Source: Enoplolaimus lenunculus (taxonomy: Eukaryota; Nematoda; Enoplea; Enoplida; Thoracostomopsidae). From it: a stretch of 64,000 bases of DNA. The notes beneath the pieces were generated by a model, which did not search any database, was not told where the DNA came from, and saw only the letters and a list, made by a program, of their open reading frames with translations. Each line of letters begins with the position of its first letter. Position 1 is the stretch's first letter. The translations under genes were made by a program, and so were the position numbers. Location of the stretch: assembly GCA_030248215.1 (NCBI GenBank), contig JASANG010001486.1, forward strand, positions 62,001 through 126,000. Direction: 5' to 3'. Below are positions 31,724 to 43,652 of the stretch, piece by piece.

Positions 31724-33156
31724 TGTTACGTTACTAGGAAGAGGCTCAATTTACCTCCACACTTTACTGCAATACGGCAACCGAGCGTTTATTTTACCAG
31801 CAGTGATTACTGCGCAAAACGAAGTGTAAACCAATCACACATATAAATTTGAAAAATAAACATACACAATGGATAGCGTCCCTATTTGGGATAGAGTACA
31901 CGCAACCGTAGCTCAAACAAACCAGAGTCAATCATATGAAATACTACAACACCCCAATCGTAACTCCACCTCCAGAATAACTCCCGCAAGCACTCAACCG
32001 CCGTATTTATACCCTATCTTCACCTTTACCAAAATGTCATGACTTTTAAAATTCACAAAACTATAAATTTAAAATACCTTTTCACCAAAAACATAGACTG
32101 CAACAACAAAGTTTTGCATATTTTTGGGACTGCTATGTCAGAGATGGTCAAGTTTGGCCAGTGCCAAAAATACAGGTCCAACAATACAAAACAATGGTAA
32201 CTCCCGAATCCCCATAAGAAGTAACAATGGCATTAAAATTTTAGCTCAATTTGGGTAACATATTAATATACGCTGCCCTTGTGTCCAGTTTAAATTTAGG
32301 GTTACTTAATACAAAAACCCGCACAAGAACTTATTACTCCACAGCTTCATCAATGTTATAGTCCAGTTTCAACCGAAATATCAACATTTTGAGCATAAAA
32401 TATTATTTTTCTAATATAAATTGTCTGGGTACAAATATAAATATTTTCAATCTTTTGCAAACCAAGAACATTCTTGCATTCCCCGTCGTTTTATATTTTG
32501 CGAAAGTTAAAATTAGAATATTTCAAAATATACGAGCAGCATCATAACTCATCAAGGCTCCACGTAAACGGGTTCAGATCAGGTGTGTTTGTCGAACGTA
32601 CAAAATCCTAAAATTATTAACAGGTAAACTAAGAAGTATTCGAAATAAATGTGGTTCGGTAATATAGACATAAAATATCTCCCGTTCAAACAGCTATACT
32701 CGCAAACACCATTTTTCTATGCTTGGAATACTACAAACATACATATTCAAACCTTCAAAATACAATCGGTCTCTCAAATGCCAGATTACATTGTTTTGAA
32801 TCAATAGCAACAATTATTATAAAATCGCACTCAATGCAGTTTCTGGAGACTAAACATGAAATTCACGGTATATTATCGAGAACGTGCAATGCATCATATC
32901 AAAACATGTTAGATTCGTCAAAAATAAGGGTTACGAAGTCAGAAATTCCTTTTACTGTATATTGCCAAAAATACTAAAACGTTTTTATTAACATTCAAGG
33001 TGTTTCCTTCGGTTTAAAAATGTCCTTTTTTCGAAATGGCTACATTTCCGTATTCGTGCTCTTGAAACAGAGACCCATGTATAGATCAGGAGCGGCACGT
33101 TCAAGAATACGGTCAAAGGTTCTAGAAAATTTTACTCTAGTAACTGCTTTCTAACA
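31724..33156 (-). repeat. 3' LTR of the retroelement (left copy)
   Basis: 1433 bp; on the minus strand it begins TGTTAG and ends GTAACA. This copy has normal base composition. It contains an 84-codon frame (32723-32977) repeated exactly in the other LTR; I regard that as LTR sequence and not a gene. Confidence 0.88.
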
Positions 33157-33911
33157 CTCCCCTCACCTTGAAAAGGCAGCTCCCGCAGCCAAACAAATTT
33201 ATAATTTCCCTCCGCTCGAATACGCACGTTCTCCATTTCAGCTATAATGTCTTTTGGCGAGAGTCGGACTTCGTTTACGCTCAGGACACGAGCAGTATTA
33301 GGCTTGATCTTGCGTGATACTAATGGCTCAAGAACTCCTACAGTTAGGCCTTTATGCAACTTAACCGGAGCGTTAGACAAATTTAAAATACGCACTGGCA
33401 CACTTATCTCTGGAGCATTTGAAACAAGTAGTTCGGCACAACACAATTCATATTCATGCATTAAATTATCAGTTGGTTCAAAGTGGACATCTGTATCGAT
33501 GTCAAAGCCAGAGGCCGGGCAGGGTATAACTACTTCACATCTCGGAGGTACAGTAGTTAGTTCAGCAAGCTGAACTTTATGTACCTTTTGGGCACCTAAT
33601 GGCATAGTCATGCCTCCAAGTCTAGCCTTTCCCGTCCCGTAGTCAAGCGTCATGGCACCTAAATACCGTAACAAGTCAACACCAATAAGCATAGGACATG
33701 TACATTCATCAGACACATACACATGGAAGGGCAATTCAGTCTTACCAATCTTAAGATCAACCTCAACCCCACCCTGAACTTGTAAAACATGCCCTGCATC
33801 CCCTACAGCAGAAGCCCAGGGGCACACCAAAGCCCTCCCCCCCTCTCTCTCCTTCCAACGCTCCCCCTGAAAAAGGGTTATATTACTTCCTGTGCCCCGC
33901 ACAGCGCGCAC
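33132..33911 (-). CDS. Protease-like (retropepsin-type) part of the retroelement fossil
   Basis: The visible stretch resembles the aspartic protease domain and the following linker of gypsy-type pol: hydrophobic strands around ELPFHVYVSDECTCPMLIG and the LGAMTLDYGTGKARLGG region. It lies on the env side of the element, next to the 3' LTR. It is a viral fossil with no host role inferred. Confidence 0.5.
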   Translation of the reverse strand: MRAVRGTGSNITLFQGERWKEREGGRALVCPWASAVGDAGHVLQVQGGVEVDLKIGKTELPFHVYVSDECTCPMLIGVDLLRYLGAMTLDYGTGKARLGGMTMPLGAQKVHKVQLAELTTVPPRCEVVIPCPASGFDIDTDVHFEPTDNLMHEYELCCAELLVSNAPEISVPVRILNLSNAPVKLHKGLTVGVLEPLVSRKIKPNTARVLSVNEVRLSPKDIIAEMENVRIRAEGNYKFVWLRELPFQGEGSVRKQLLE

Positions 33912-33912
33912 C

Positions 33913-34162
33913 TTATCCGCCTAGACTTAACCCAATTCCAGAACTCGCTTCCCCAACCATAAGTAGGGTCCGCCTGCCCCAGGGGCGAGTCCTGAGAAAA
34001 GAAAAAGAAACACCACCCTCTTTATCCTCTACCACTACCCCCAACACCCAGAACCCACGGGGCCACCACGCTCCCGGTAGGATAGGGGGAAGGGGGAGGC
34101 CTACCACCTGCTCCTGGCCCTCCAAAAACAAAACCAACAAAGCAACCACCGCGCCCGCTCGA

Positions 34163-34193
<31 letters not shown>

Positions 34194-37100
34194 AGCATAA
34201 ATTACAACAACAGGCACAACATCCCAACCAGCGTTTGTACAGTATGCACAACCCGCAAATAATGACACCAACCAGCAACAACCCTAAGGTAACATAACTT
34301 ATAATATCAGGGAATGGTAAATCAAAAGTTGACTGGGACACTGCCAGCATTGATAGCTCACGCTTAAAGCGGTGCAAGCTTAAATTCGCTTGATATTCTA
34401 CAGTCTCAATACTTCCCCAATTCGGAGGTGGTATACCGTTAATGTGCAACGAAAGATTATACGAATTCGGCGGAGCTACTTCAAAAAATTCTGCGGGCCG
34501 GGTACTAGACATTAATACTCGATCACCAACTATTAACATGGTAAAGTTGGTGTATGGCAAAAATATCACCCCGCTTTCTGGTACTACTACAGTTTCTACC
34601 CGAGCAGACGGGGCTAATGTTCGAACTCTAGTAATTTGGACAGTTGGTTTTGGGGTTCTGAGCAATATGCCTGATCGCGTGGATTCCATTACCGTTCCAG
34701 GGGAAAATTGTTTTATTTCAAACACACAGGTCTCGTTATTTACGATGTGGTCATTTAAACCTCGAAAGCATTTGTCTGCAGCGCTGGTTGGTAAGGCCTC
34801 TAGGGCGCAAAACCACAATCCAGTCCGCTTATCACAATCCTTATGTTTTACTTCATGGTAAAAACCGGTACTTAAAATTCGGTCGTAAGTCACATAGCTT
34901 GGAAGGGCCAATCTTCCCAATGCCTGGTGTGCGCGCAAATTAAACCCCACATTGACAACCTTCATTAGAGGCAAAACATTATTTATTTTTACCCGAGGAA
35001 TTTCTAACACTATTCCGAAACGCGTATTTCTGATATCGATTAATACCGGATACACTTTTACAAAATGAAAAAATAGCCCAGGGTCATTGGTATAAACAGT
35101 ATCTATTAATGACTTTTCTTTTTTAACTAGAAGTTTAATTTGCGCCGCAGTTAACAATGCGGATGTCAGGGTACCCTGATCACTTGCAGTTACAAGAGCA
35201 TCTAATACCCTCCGGGTTCCCAAAATAAATTGGTTATTTTGCGATATGAAGTGCATGGACCTCGTAAACTGGGTTAAAGAACACTCAAATGCGGCGCTAG
35301 CTTGCTCAATATACTTAGATAGTTCGTGGGTAATGGCAAATATTCGTTCTTGATTCACGGCTATTTTCTGTACATTCTCGGTATTTTCCAAAACTTGGTT
35401 ATTCAAAATTTTCACACTTTGTTGTAAGGCAACTATTTTAGGCTCCAGGTGTGAAAGCTTAAGGCTATTAGCTATCCCGAGACCCGTACCCATAATTGAG
35501 GTTAACCCAGTTAACAACAACGGAACAAAACGTTTGTTTCGTTGACTATTCACAACTGTACAGGTGAATGGTTTGTCGTTACATAAATTGCTCATTAAGG
35601 ACTCATAAAACTGGGGGTCAACAGAACCGACATAACTTTCAAATAATTTTGCTAACTCTGCATCCCTAAGTTTATGAAACAAAACCTGTTGGGTGGTACA
35701 GTTACAGCGTCGCGGAAGTGGTCCATCAAAGGTCAGGGGCACACAAGGCCTTATGCGACCATGACCCAGATGTATCACTACCGGGACGTATACGGAGTCA
35801 ACTGAAGTAAGAACGAGGCCCTCGGGTATCAAACCAACGCCAAATGATGGGTAGATTTTGGGGTGCAATTGATGCAATGTCCTAGATAAACTTGACTGAG
35901 TAGGACAAAACATAGTGAAAATTAATGTCAAAAACAGAAAAGGTAGAATATGGCTCTTTAGTGTAAAACAATTAGACCTACAAGCACCAAGAACTTTCGG
36001 CTTGTTCGCTTTAGGCGTTGTCTTGTTTTCAATATTTATGGGTGATTTTTGTGTAATACTACATTGAAAAGTACTAGCGGAGTCAGCTACATCCTTAACA
36101 GTTACAGTTCCCACAAAATTTGGATATGATTTCTCTACTAGCAGGGCATTTTGCTTGCGCAGCATGTCCAGTTCATTCTTAAGTTTTTGTAATTCGGTCG
36201 GTTTCGATGGGGGTGGTGAATCGGTAATAAGTCCCGAAGTGGCTACAGTTGTAGCCACTACATTCTTAACGGGTTGGGCAGGGGGTAAGGCGGGTAAGTT
36301 GGGTATATTGGGACGTGGAAGGGCATTAAATTGTGGTCTATAACCATAAGTTCGGTTAATTGGGTTTCCAAACCGTGGCGTACCTTGATACTGACCCACC
36401 GATCTTGTAAAGTTACCGTTACGTAACATGCAGGCCATGGCAATATGTCCTATTTTTCCACAATTATAGCAACGGGGACCACGAGGTGAAAAATTCGGAG
36501 TAAAATTTCGATTCGGATTATTTCCGTTATTTCTCGCGGTAAAATTTCGATTTGGGGCGGGTCCAGCACGGTTTCTTGAGTTTTGACTAAAATTTCGATT
36601 TTTACGAACGTTTTGCATTAAATGTTTTTGGTTATCGGCTAATAACTGAACCCCCCGTGCCAAGGTCTGCATAGTTTCTGCCCCCGATGTCAATGCATTC
36701 ACTTGGTTAACGCCCGCGGTTTGACCACACAATACGGACTGCATGTCTAAGCGCTGCGCCAGATCCTCAGCTTCTTTTAGCGTTTTTGGCATGTCTCGGA
36801 AAACTTCTAACTTAGCGCTAGACGGCCTTAAGCCACCGAAAAATCTATTAATTACGCGGCGGTCAAATGCAGCGTTATCCATGTTCGGATACAAACTACG
36901 ACATGCCCGCTTAATAGCCTTTAAATAGGCTGAAACGCTCTCTCCCGCTAATTGCCGTCGCTGCTCTAGGGCAGCCTCATGATACATGGCCCATTCGGGG
37001 GTATTTAGCTGGGTTTCTAAAGCGGTTACTAAGTCCGGAAACCTATGCTTAGACTGCTCAGGCACTCGCTCATATGCATCTCTGGCGCGGTCCTTTAAAT

Positions 37101-37368
37101 ATGCGGGAAGGACCTTTAACTTCATCTCGTCATCTATCAATCTAGCGTTACAATACGTGTTAAAATTCTCAATCCAAGTCTTAAAGTCAGAACCAGCTAA
37201 ATCTCCCCGATAAAACGAGACGGCCAAGTCTGTATCAGCCCCTAAACGGACACGTTGCGAGATTTGATCAAAATCCTCCGTTAAATCTCTTAGGCCTTCG
37301 TCTAGGCGTGTAGCTAAATCTTTTACAACCGTGTCTAATTGCACTAAATTTCGATTAATAGCTTCCAT
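33913..37368 (-). CDS. gag and env-like parts of the retroelement fossil
   Basis: One long reading frame of 1151 codons. Residues about 40-210 match the gypsy capsid (retrotransposon gag) fold region, and a CX2CX4HX4C zinc knuckle lies at 300-313 after an Asn/Arg-rich stretch. After a Pro-rich linker a signal-type hydrophobic segment (about 465-490) opens an env-like region with many Cys. It has a furin-type RNKR site followed by a hydrophobic, Gly-rich fusion-peptide-like segment and a heptad region, as in class I fusion glycoproteins. A membrane anchor lies near the end, before a Cys cluster. Beyond that lies a run of about 24 C bases (34169-34192) that may be poorly sequenced. Gag and env within one frame is unusual for the family. 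Confidence 0.7.
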
Positions 37369-37493
37369 ATTTTTCGTATCACTCGCAACTAATCCGCTAA
37401 GGGTTGCAACAGGCTCCGAAAAATTAGAGTCTTCGTCACTAGACTCGAGAACACCCCCACTCCTTAATCTATACCCGGCCGTACTGAAAAAAT

Positions 37494-37589
37494 GAGGCTC
37501 TTGGCGTAATGGGTAGCACTCAGGCTTGAAAGTAGGGATTCAAATTCACTCCCCAGATAAAAATTGGGTGGTCTCGGTGGGACCTCCAA
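37494..37589 (+). other. tRNA-Gln-like primer region of the retroelement
   Basis: Window bases 37572-37589 read TCTCGGTGGGACCTCCA at their end, matching the 3' end of animal tRNA-Gln(UUG) with CCA, so the element's primer site is complementary to that tRNA. Just before it, GGCGTAATGGGTAGCACTC and GATTCAAATTC resemble the D arm and T arm of the same tRNA, so more than the usual 18 nt of primer tRNA seems represented. Four bases separate the primer site from the LTR. Confidence 0.55.
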
Positions 37590-37593
37590 ATTT

Positions 37594-38953
37594 GTTACTA
37601 ACAGAAAGCCCAATTTACCCCCACACCTTACTTCAAACCGCAACCGCTTTTTTTACCACAAACAAAAAAACAAAACAAACAAAAAAAATAAAAAAAAAAA
37701 AAAAACCAAAACCCCCCCAATGAAACACCCACACACAACCAACACACACAACCAAACACAACACACAAACACCACCCCCCCCCACCCCCCACCACCCCCC
37801 CACCCCCCCCCCACCCACCCCCCCCCATACCCACCCTTCACCCACTTTTAAAATTCACAAAACTATAAATTTAAAATACCTTTTCACCAAAAACATAGAC
37901 TGCAACAAAAAAGTTTTACATATTTTTGGGAGCGGGAAAGAAAAGAGGGGAAAATTTTTGCGGCGCAAAAAAAAAAGGTACAAAAAAAAAAAAAAAAAAA
38001 AACCCCCCACACCCCAAAAAAAAAAAAAAAAAAAAAAAAAAAACACAAAAAAAGAAACAAAATAACACACCCCCCCCCCTTGTCCAGCCTAAAAAAACAG
38101 GGACTAATACAAAAACACACCACAACACCACCCCCTCCACCACATCATCAACAATATAACACAACATCTACAACAAAAAAAACAAAAAAAAAAAAAAAAA
38201 ATATTAAATAAATAATAAAAAAAAAAATTGTAAAAATACAAATATATTCAATCTCTCACAAACCAACCACATTCCTCCATCCCCCATCGATTTAAGAAAA
38301 AGAAAAAGCTAAAATAAAAAAATAAAAAAAAAACAAAAAAAGACCACAACCCACCAAGCCCAAACGAGCAGGGGCACAGAGCAGGTTGTCGAACGTACAA
38401 AATCCTAAAATTATTAACAGGTAAATTAAGAAGTATTCGAAATAAATGTGGTTCGGTAATATAGACATAAAATATCTCCCGTTCAAACAGCTATACTCGC
38501 AAACACCATTTTTCTATGCTTGGAATACTACAAACATACATATTCAAACCTTCAAAATACAATCGGTCTCTCAAATGCCAGATTACATTGTTTTGAATCA
38601 ATAGCAACAATTATTATAAAATCGCACTCAATGCAGTTTCTGGAGACTAAACATGAAATTCACGGTATATTATCGAGAACGTGCAATGCATCATATCAAA
38701 ACATGTTAGATTCGTCAAAAATAAGGGTTACGAAGTCAGAAATTCCTTTTACTGTATATTGCCAAAAATACTAAAACGTTTTTATTAACATTCAAGGTGT
38801 TTCCTTCGGTTTAAAAATGTCCTTTTTTCGAAATGGCTACATTTCCGTATTCGTGCTCTTGAAACAGAGACCCATGTATAGATCAGGAGCGGCACGTTCA
38901 AGAATACGGTCAAAGGTTCTAGAAAATTTTACTCTAGTAACTGCTTTCTAACA
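37594..38953 (-). repeat. 5' LTR of the retroelement (right copy)
   Basis: It matches the left LTR closely at its start (to about 37650), in 37850-37935 and from about 38390 to the end. In between, the sequence is almost pure A and C with long homopolymers, unlike the matching part of the other LTR. Confidence 0.8.
37640..38380. other. A/C-rich, probably unreliable sequence
   Basis: Homopolymers of A and C dominate and G is nearly absent, interrupted by one 85-bp stretch that matches the other LTR well. The corresponding part of the left LTR (about 31770-32600) is ordinary sequence. A consensus or assembly fault is the simplest reading. Confidence 0.65.
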
Positions 38954-38957
38954 ATAT

Positions 38958-39087
38958 GCTCATTCTTACGCTTAGGCTTAGGCTTAGGCTTAGCAATATG
39001 CTCATTCTTACGCTTAGGCTTAGGCTTAGGCTTTACGCTTAGCAATATGCTTATAATCCTGTTCTGCTTCTATTCTTTACATTGGCT
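38958..39087 (-). mobile_element. TIR-A MITE, right part, after the LTR element
   Basis: Continues the copy begun at 31621 with TTAGGC blocks and two GCTCATTCTTACGCTTAGG spacers. It ends CTATTCTTTACATTGGC. Confidence 0.82.
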
Positions 39088-39660
39088 TGAGATTTTATAA
39101 CATTTAACCTTTTAAATTTTTACGCCATTTTACGCTTACATATAGGCAGGTGTACCCACGTCTAAAAATTATCTAAAGCTCCAAAAATACATTAAATGTG
39201 TTCACTGACACTGGTTGAAAAACCTCGTCTCTCGCCTTGTGCAAAAATTGTAAAAACGAAACTTCTTTGCTACGAATAAAAATTACATGTAAAATGGTCT
39301 CAAATTTCAAATTTAAAAAGTTACAAAATTAAGTTTTTTATGCGAAATAAAGTATTTGTGAATTTATTCAGAAAAGTGTTTTCTGTGGTCAATCTAAAAA
39401 GTTTTGCTGATATTTAAGACAATTTTTCTAAAAATAACTTGAAAACTTTTATTTTCATACGTCATTTCAAAACGTTTTTTTAAAACATTTCTGTTATAAC
39501 AGAAATACTTTTCAAGTGCACCTTGCTAATCATATTTCTCAAATGTAAGAAATTATTTTTAAATATCAGAAATATTATTTTGAGTGAAGAAAACGCAAGC
39601 GGTTGTGTTAATTTTTTAAATATTTTTGAATAATTTCGTGGTATTGATTTCAAATCGAAC
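39088..39660. other. AT-rich intergenic, no gene recognised
   Basis: Nothing recognised. Confidence 0.3.
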
Positions 39661-39675
39661 AATCAGGGGCGTCCC

Positions 39676-39810
39676 GGACCCGTAGCCAAGGCGGGGGGGA
39701 CAGGGGGGACTCAGCCTCCTGTGGAAAAAGTTTTGCCCTCCTAGAAAATTGTCAACCTTGCTTGTAAGTCAACGAAAACCGTTGTATGCCCCGAAAAAAT
39801 TATATTTGAG
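39676..39810. mobile_element. Family E element, half copy
   Basis: ACCCGTAGCCAAGGCGGG at the left, then CCTCCTAGAAAATTGTCAACC and CTTGTAAGTCAACGAAAACC. The right arm is missing. Confidence 0.6.
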
Positions 39811-39874
39811 GGGCGCCGAATGAAAACGGGCAGCGGTTTTTCCTTGAAAACGAAACGGCTATTGATTTTCCCCA

Positions 39875-39971
39875 AGCCTATTCCTAAGTCAAGCTATAAA
39901 TTAGTCTGCAGCTTAAACTCACTCTATTGCAGTCGCACGGAAAACGTTCCGCCCCTAATCTTTACATGGTC
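39875..39971 (+). mobile_element. TIR-A MITE, right half only
   Basis: AAGCCTATTCCTAAGTC, the TTAGTCTGCAGCTTAAAC tail, then CGTTCCGCCCCTAATCTTT and ACATGGTC. The left half is absent. Confidence 0.7.
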
Positions 39972-39972
39972 A

Positions 39973-40314
39973 CAAGTCACAAACGACAATAAATGCTAGA
40001 AAACTCTCTGGTTCAATCTCAAACTACAGGCTACCAACTGTAGCGTTAAGGCTTAAGCTCGTACTCTGGTTCACCCATCGTTCAGCGCGTCTTTGTGCAA
40101 CGCCATTGACAATGTCAGAGAGGTAATATTTGCTTTCAATATTACTGTGGAATTTAATATAAATACCAGAAAATTGTGTAGACACGATATGTACGAAAAG
40201 GTAGACAGATTAACCTTTCTAGCGTAATTATTAGTTGAAAAGTTCTTAATTTTATTTTTAGATACATTCTAAACGTTCACAATATTAAATTTGTAAAAGC
40301 CACAACTTTATAAC
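39973..40314. other. Intergenic, no gene recognised
   Basis: Nothing recognised. Confidence 0.3.
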
Positions 40315-40679
40315 GGCTGGCTTTCTGAAACCATACTTAACAGTATGACTTAGTACTTAAGCACGTGGTAAGTAATTACTTAGCTATTTTGTCGTTTTTA
40401 AAAGCGTACTTAAGTTAGTTCTGTCACTGACTATAAAACTTGCTATGTTACAGTGTAACAGTTCGGGCATATCAGCCTTGACCTAATTAAAAGTGATAAC
40501 TCGTGATACCTCCTTAATATAAAGCAAAACTATAGCTTTTTTGTTATGATCGTTTTTCACATCTGGCATTTATTTGTATTTGCTCAAAAAGTTAAGTATT
40601 TAGCTAAGTCAGTAACTTAAGCAATTACTTAAGTATAACTTAAGCAAATACTTAAGTAAGATTTTAGAAACCCGCAGCC
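40315..40679. mobile_element. Family K foldback element
   Basis: Left GGCTGGCTTTCTGAAACC, right TTTTAGAAACCCGCAGCC. Both arms carry repeated ACTTAAGTA words (CTTAAGCACG, AATTACTTAAG). Confidence 0.7.
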
Positions 40680-41387
40680 ATTGTCTGCTAACTTGGGTGT
40701 TGTACACTTCCACTCACATTTACGTTTAGATTTCGGCTCAGGCTTAGGGTTAGGAATCAAATTTTACCTAAAAAATGAGTTGTCAATCACGTAAAAATTG
40801 CTAAATTATAGATATGCTTCAACTGTGTTGGTCGATACGAAGTAAAGAATGGCAAAATTCGTCCAAAATCGAACAAAAACAAACGACACCCGCTGTTTAT
40901 TCTTTAAAATTAAAGGAAGCTTAAGTGAATACCTATTTACATGGCTCACTGAAAATAAACGTGCCAAACACCACGATGTAAGTGTTCGTTCGGATGAATA
41001 AAAAGTCTTATACGACTAAATTCCAATCAAGCTTACACTGCAATAAATGGTGAGTCAAAATCGACCCTGGGCATTTTGGTGAAAACCGTGCACTACTAAG
41101 TATTAATTATTTCGAAAAATAATTATTTATAAATAAGATTTTCAAATTAAAAGGCGTCGACCCCAATTTCCAACCGGCCTACTGGGCATTTTCCCCGTTG
41201 CCCAGATAGCCAGTACAGCGTTGCTGCTCACCGAATACGGATTCAAAAACATCCACTGAACTTGTAAGGATTTGCAGACAGCTGTTTAGGTATACAATTT
41301 GATTCGAAAACAAATTAAATTTAAAGTTGTCAACAATTCCTGTTCGATAAAAAAACTGGAAAAAAGTCTTTAACATTTGCAACATCG
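40680..41387. other. AT-rich intergenic, no gene recognised
   Basis: A TTAGGC-like stub (CAGGCTTAGGGTTAGG) lies near 40739. Nothing else noted. Confidence 0.3.
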
Positions 41388-41572
41388 GGCAATGGCCGTA
41401 TCAGTAGTATAATCATATTCCTAAACCTAAGTCTAAACCTATGCCTAAGTGCAAGAATGAGCTTATACCTATGCGTAAGCGTAAGCCTACGCAAGAAATT
41501 AAGCGTAAATTTTAAGCATACTCTATTGCTGTCTCACATGAAAACGTTCCGCCCCTGATCTTTACATGGGTC
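41388..41572 (+). mobile_element. TTAGGC-core MITE, TIR-A copy with eroded left end
   Basis: GCAATGGCCGTATCAGTAG at the left, a CCTAAG array with GTGCAAGAATGAGC spacer, and an intact CTGATCTTTACATGGG right end. Confidence 0.8.
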
Positions 41573-42057
41573 GCTACAACAACTGTTTTAAATTTAATTT
41601 CTGGGTTGCGGCAATTCAAACGGTTTGATTCAATGTTCCGAAAAACCGAAAAAACCCAACACAAAGTAGCTTATAAAGACTGAACACAAGCTGTATCAAA
41701 GAATTCAATTGGTGACAAGTTGCCGTTTGATTTGAGTAATATCACTGCCAGATCTCAGCGAGGATTCCCATGTCTGGATCGCTCCCACAAGGACTAAAAC
41801 CAATATTTTGTATAAAGATTTATACAGCACTAATATTTTGTTTAGCTTCTTACTTGCTTAGCTCGCGAGCGTTTATAACCATTAAATAATGCACCCACCT
41901 TCAAAATTATCTGGGCAAATAGAGGTAAGAATTACAGAGGGGCCAAAGAAAAAATTTCAGACTCATATGATTCAGTAAATAAATACACCCCCCCTTATTG
42001 AACTGAATCTTGGAGATTTGAGCAGCGTCATTTTGTATCGACCACAATCTTACATTA
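41573..42057. other. Intergenic, no gene recognised
   Basis: Nothing recognised. Confidence 0.3.
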
Positions 42058-42065
42058 CATGTTCT

Positions 42066-42269
42066 GGCCAATGTATATACCAGGGCAATAACAGTAGCAA
42101 AAGCATATTCCTAAAAGCCTAAACCTAAAAGCCTAAGCCTAAGCGCAAGAATGAGCTTATACCTGAACGTAAGCCTAACCTAAGCCAAAGCAAAAATTAA
42201 TCTAAAGCTTAAGCTTACTAAATTGCAGTCTCGCAGAACAACTGTTCGCTCCTAATCCTTACGTGGTCC
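42066..42269 (+). mobile_element. TTAGGC-core MITE, A/B-intermediate copy
   Basis: Left end GGCCAATGTATATACCAGG looks like TIR-B; right end CCTAATCCTTACGTGGTCC looks like TIR-A. Flanks catgttct and gatgtcct agree at 6 of 8 bases. Confidence 0.8.
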
Positions 42270-42277
42270 GATGTCCT

Positions 42278-43643
42278 GAACTGGTTCTACACCAGCGGCT
42301 CAGCATCTGAATACGCTGAGACGTGAATAGTTATCACGAGCGAAGCAACTGAGATGTTAATTGCAATTTTAATCATTTATAAGGTAGACACTGTACCAAA
42401 GTTTTCCAACGCAAATTGACTTCAAAAAATCGAAGAGACCCTTGGCCCCTTCCCCTGCGCCACTGATCCAGACAACAGAAACGGCCTCTTGTGATTTGCT
42501 ATCGGCAAGTTCTGATGCTTCAGTGAAATCTGTATTCTCTAAGTTTTTTTACCTCATCATCTGTGTCTCTCTGTCTCAATACCTGGAATGATAATACAGA
42601 TATGATAAAAAAAACAAAAAAACAACATAAATTTAACTAAAAAATGACAAACACAAACAAATCATAAAAGTTTACACAGACAGTCGGACAAATTAATCAT
42701 GTATATTCACAGCGGCATGGAACCGCCTCATATTTGACACCCCTGGATAATAGCAGCACGATCACAAACAGTGTACCCGGCTTGTAGTCGGAAGGTGATA
42801 ACCACGTGGAAAAGGGTTTTGAACGCGAGCGCAGCAAGCTAGAATTAATGTTTATACTTCAAGCATACAAAGGTTGTTCTAAAACTTATCAAGTTACCCT
42901 GATTCGTCTCTCTTGAAATATTGTGAAACAAATAAGCCCTACTTTCCTGCCAGTTCAACGACACGACAAATGATATCTGAGAACAGTACGCTTGCTACCC
43001 GCGTAGCTCACGTCTTAACGTTTTGTTGTTGCCGATAACACAAGTTTTATCGTCAGTAAATTGGGGGCGCAGGAATCCGCATCTAAAACGGTATTCAGTT
43101 TTGTTGATAATTGTTTTTCAACTACTTTTACCGTGATAGATTTATTCTCGCAATGTCTCAGATATCTATTTCGTACAGTGTATATTTTTAAACAATTCCT
43201 TCCGAGACCCCCAGAAGGTTTTGTACAAATTTCTGCGGTGATGTTTGTACCAGGTCGATTATCGTCGCCCGGTTTAAAGTAAACTTGGCGAGTTCAATTC
43301 TATTAATTCAACGAACTAGACATTGTGACGCCACGGTGATTTTAATTGGATTCTCAGACTGGACGTATTGGGGAAACTCAGCCACTGCTGAGACAATCTG
43401 TACACAATGACGCTGCCAAAGATTTCATTCCGATGAGGGTATGAGTTTCTGTATTAATAATTTTTGACCGAATGTTGTGAGCGATAAATATTTTTTCTTG
43501 GTTTCGAAGAAACGGCGTAGGTTAGTAACGCTGGATAATGGCTATCTTATCGCATACCTAAAAAATTTCAGAGGGGCGTACCCATTGTATACTCGGTATA
43601 TGTTCCTGTGTATAGGTAATATATGACGCACGGAAATTTGATC
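42278..43643. other. Intergenic, no gene recognised
   Basis: A family N remnant (GAGCGAAGCAACTGAGATG) is at about 42338-42400 and an A-rich stretch at 42605-42665. Short frames near 43061-43282 have no recognised domain. Confidence 0.35.
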
Positions 43644-43652
43644 GATATTTCT

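Larger units (their letters stand above)
31724..38953 (-). mobile_element. LTR retroelement fossil, Ty3/gypsy errantivirus type with env
   Basis: Two LTRs (31724-33156 and 37594-38953) with TG...CA borders enclose gag, env-like and protease-like parts on the minus strand. A 4-bp ATAT duplication lies on both sides, as expected for errantivirus-type gypsy elements. A polypurine tract (GGTGAGGGGAG on the minus strand, 33157-33168) precedes the 3' LTR and a tRNA-type primer site follows the 5' LTR. The LTR parts that can be compared (about 32608-33156 against 38390-38953) are almost identical, so the insertion is young. No reverse transcriptase, RNase H or integrase block is recognised, so it does not look like a whole autonomous element. 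It sits inside a TIR-A MITE. Confidence 0.85.

Noticed and set aside
37564-38167. Pro-, Lys-, Gly- or Phe-rich frames
   Set aside because: They come from the A/C homopolymer block, which is probably faulty sequence.
32723-38774. Identical 84-codon frames at 32723-32977 and 38520-38774
   Set aside because: They are the same LTR segment at the two ends of the retroelement, with no protein family likeness.
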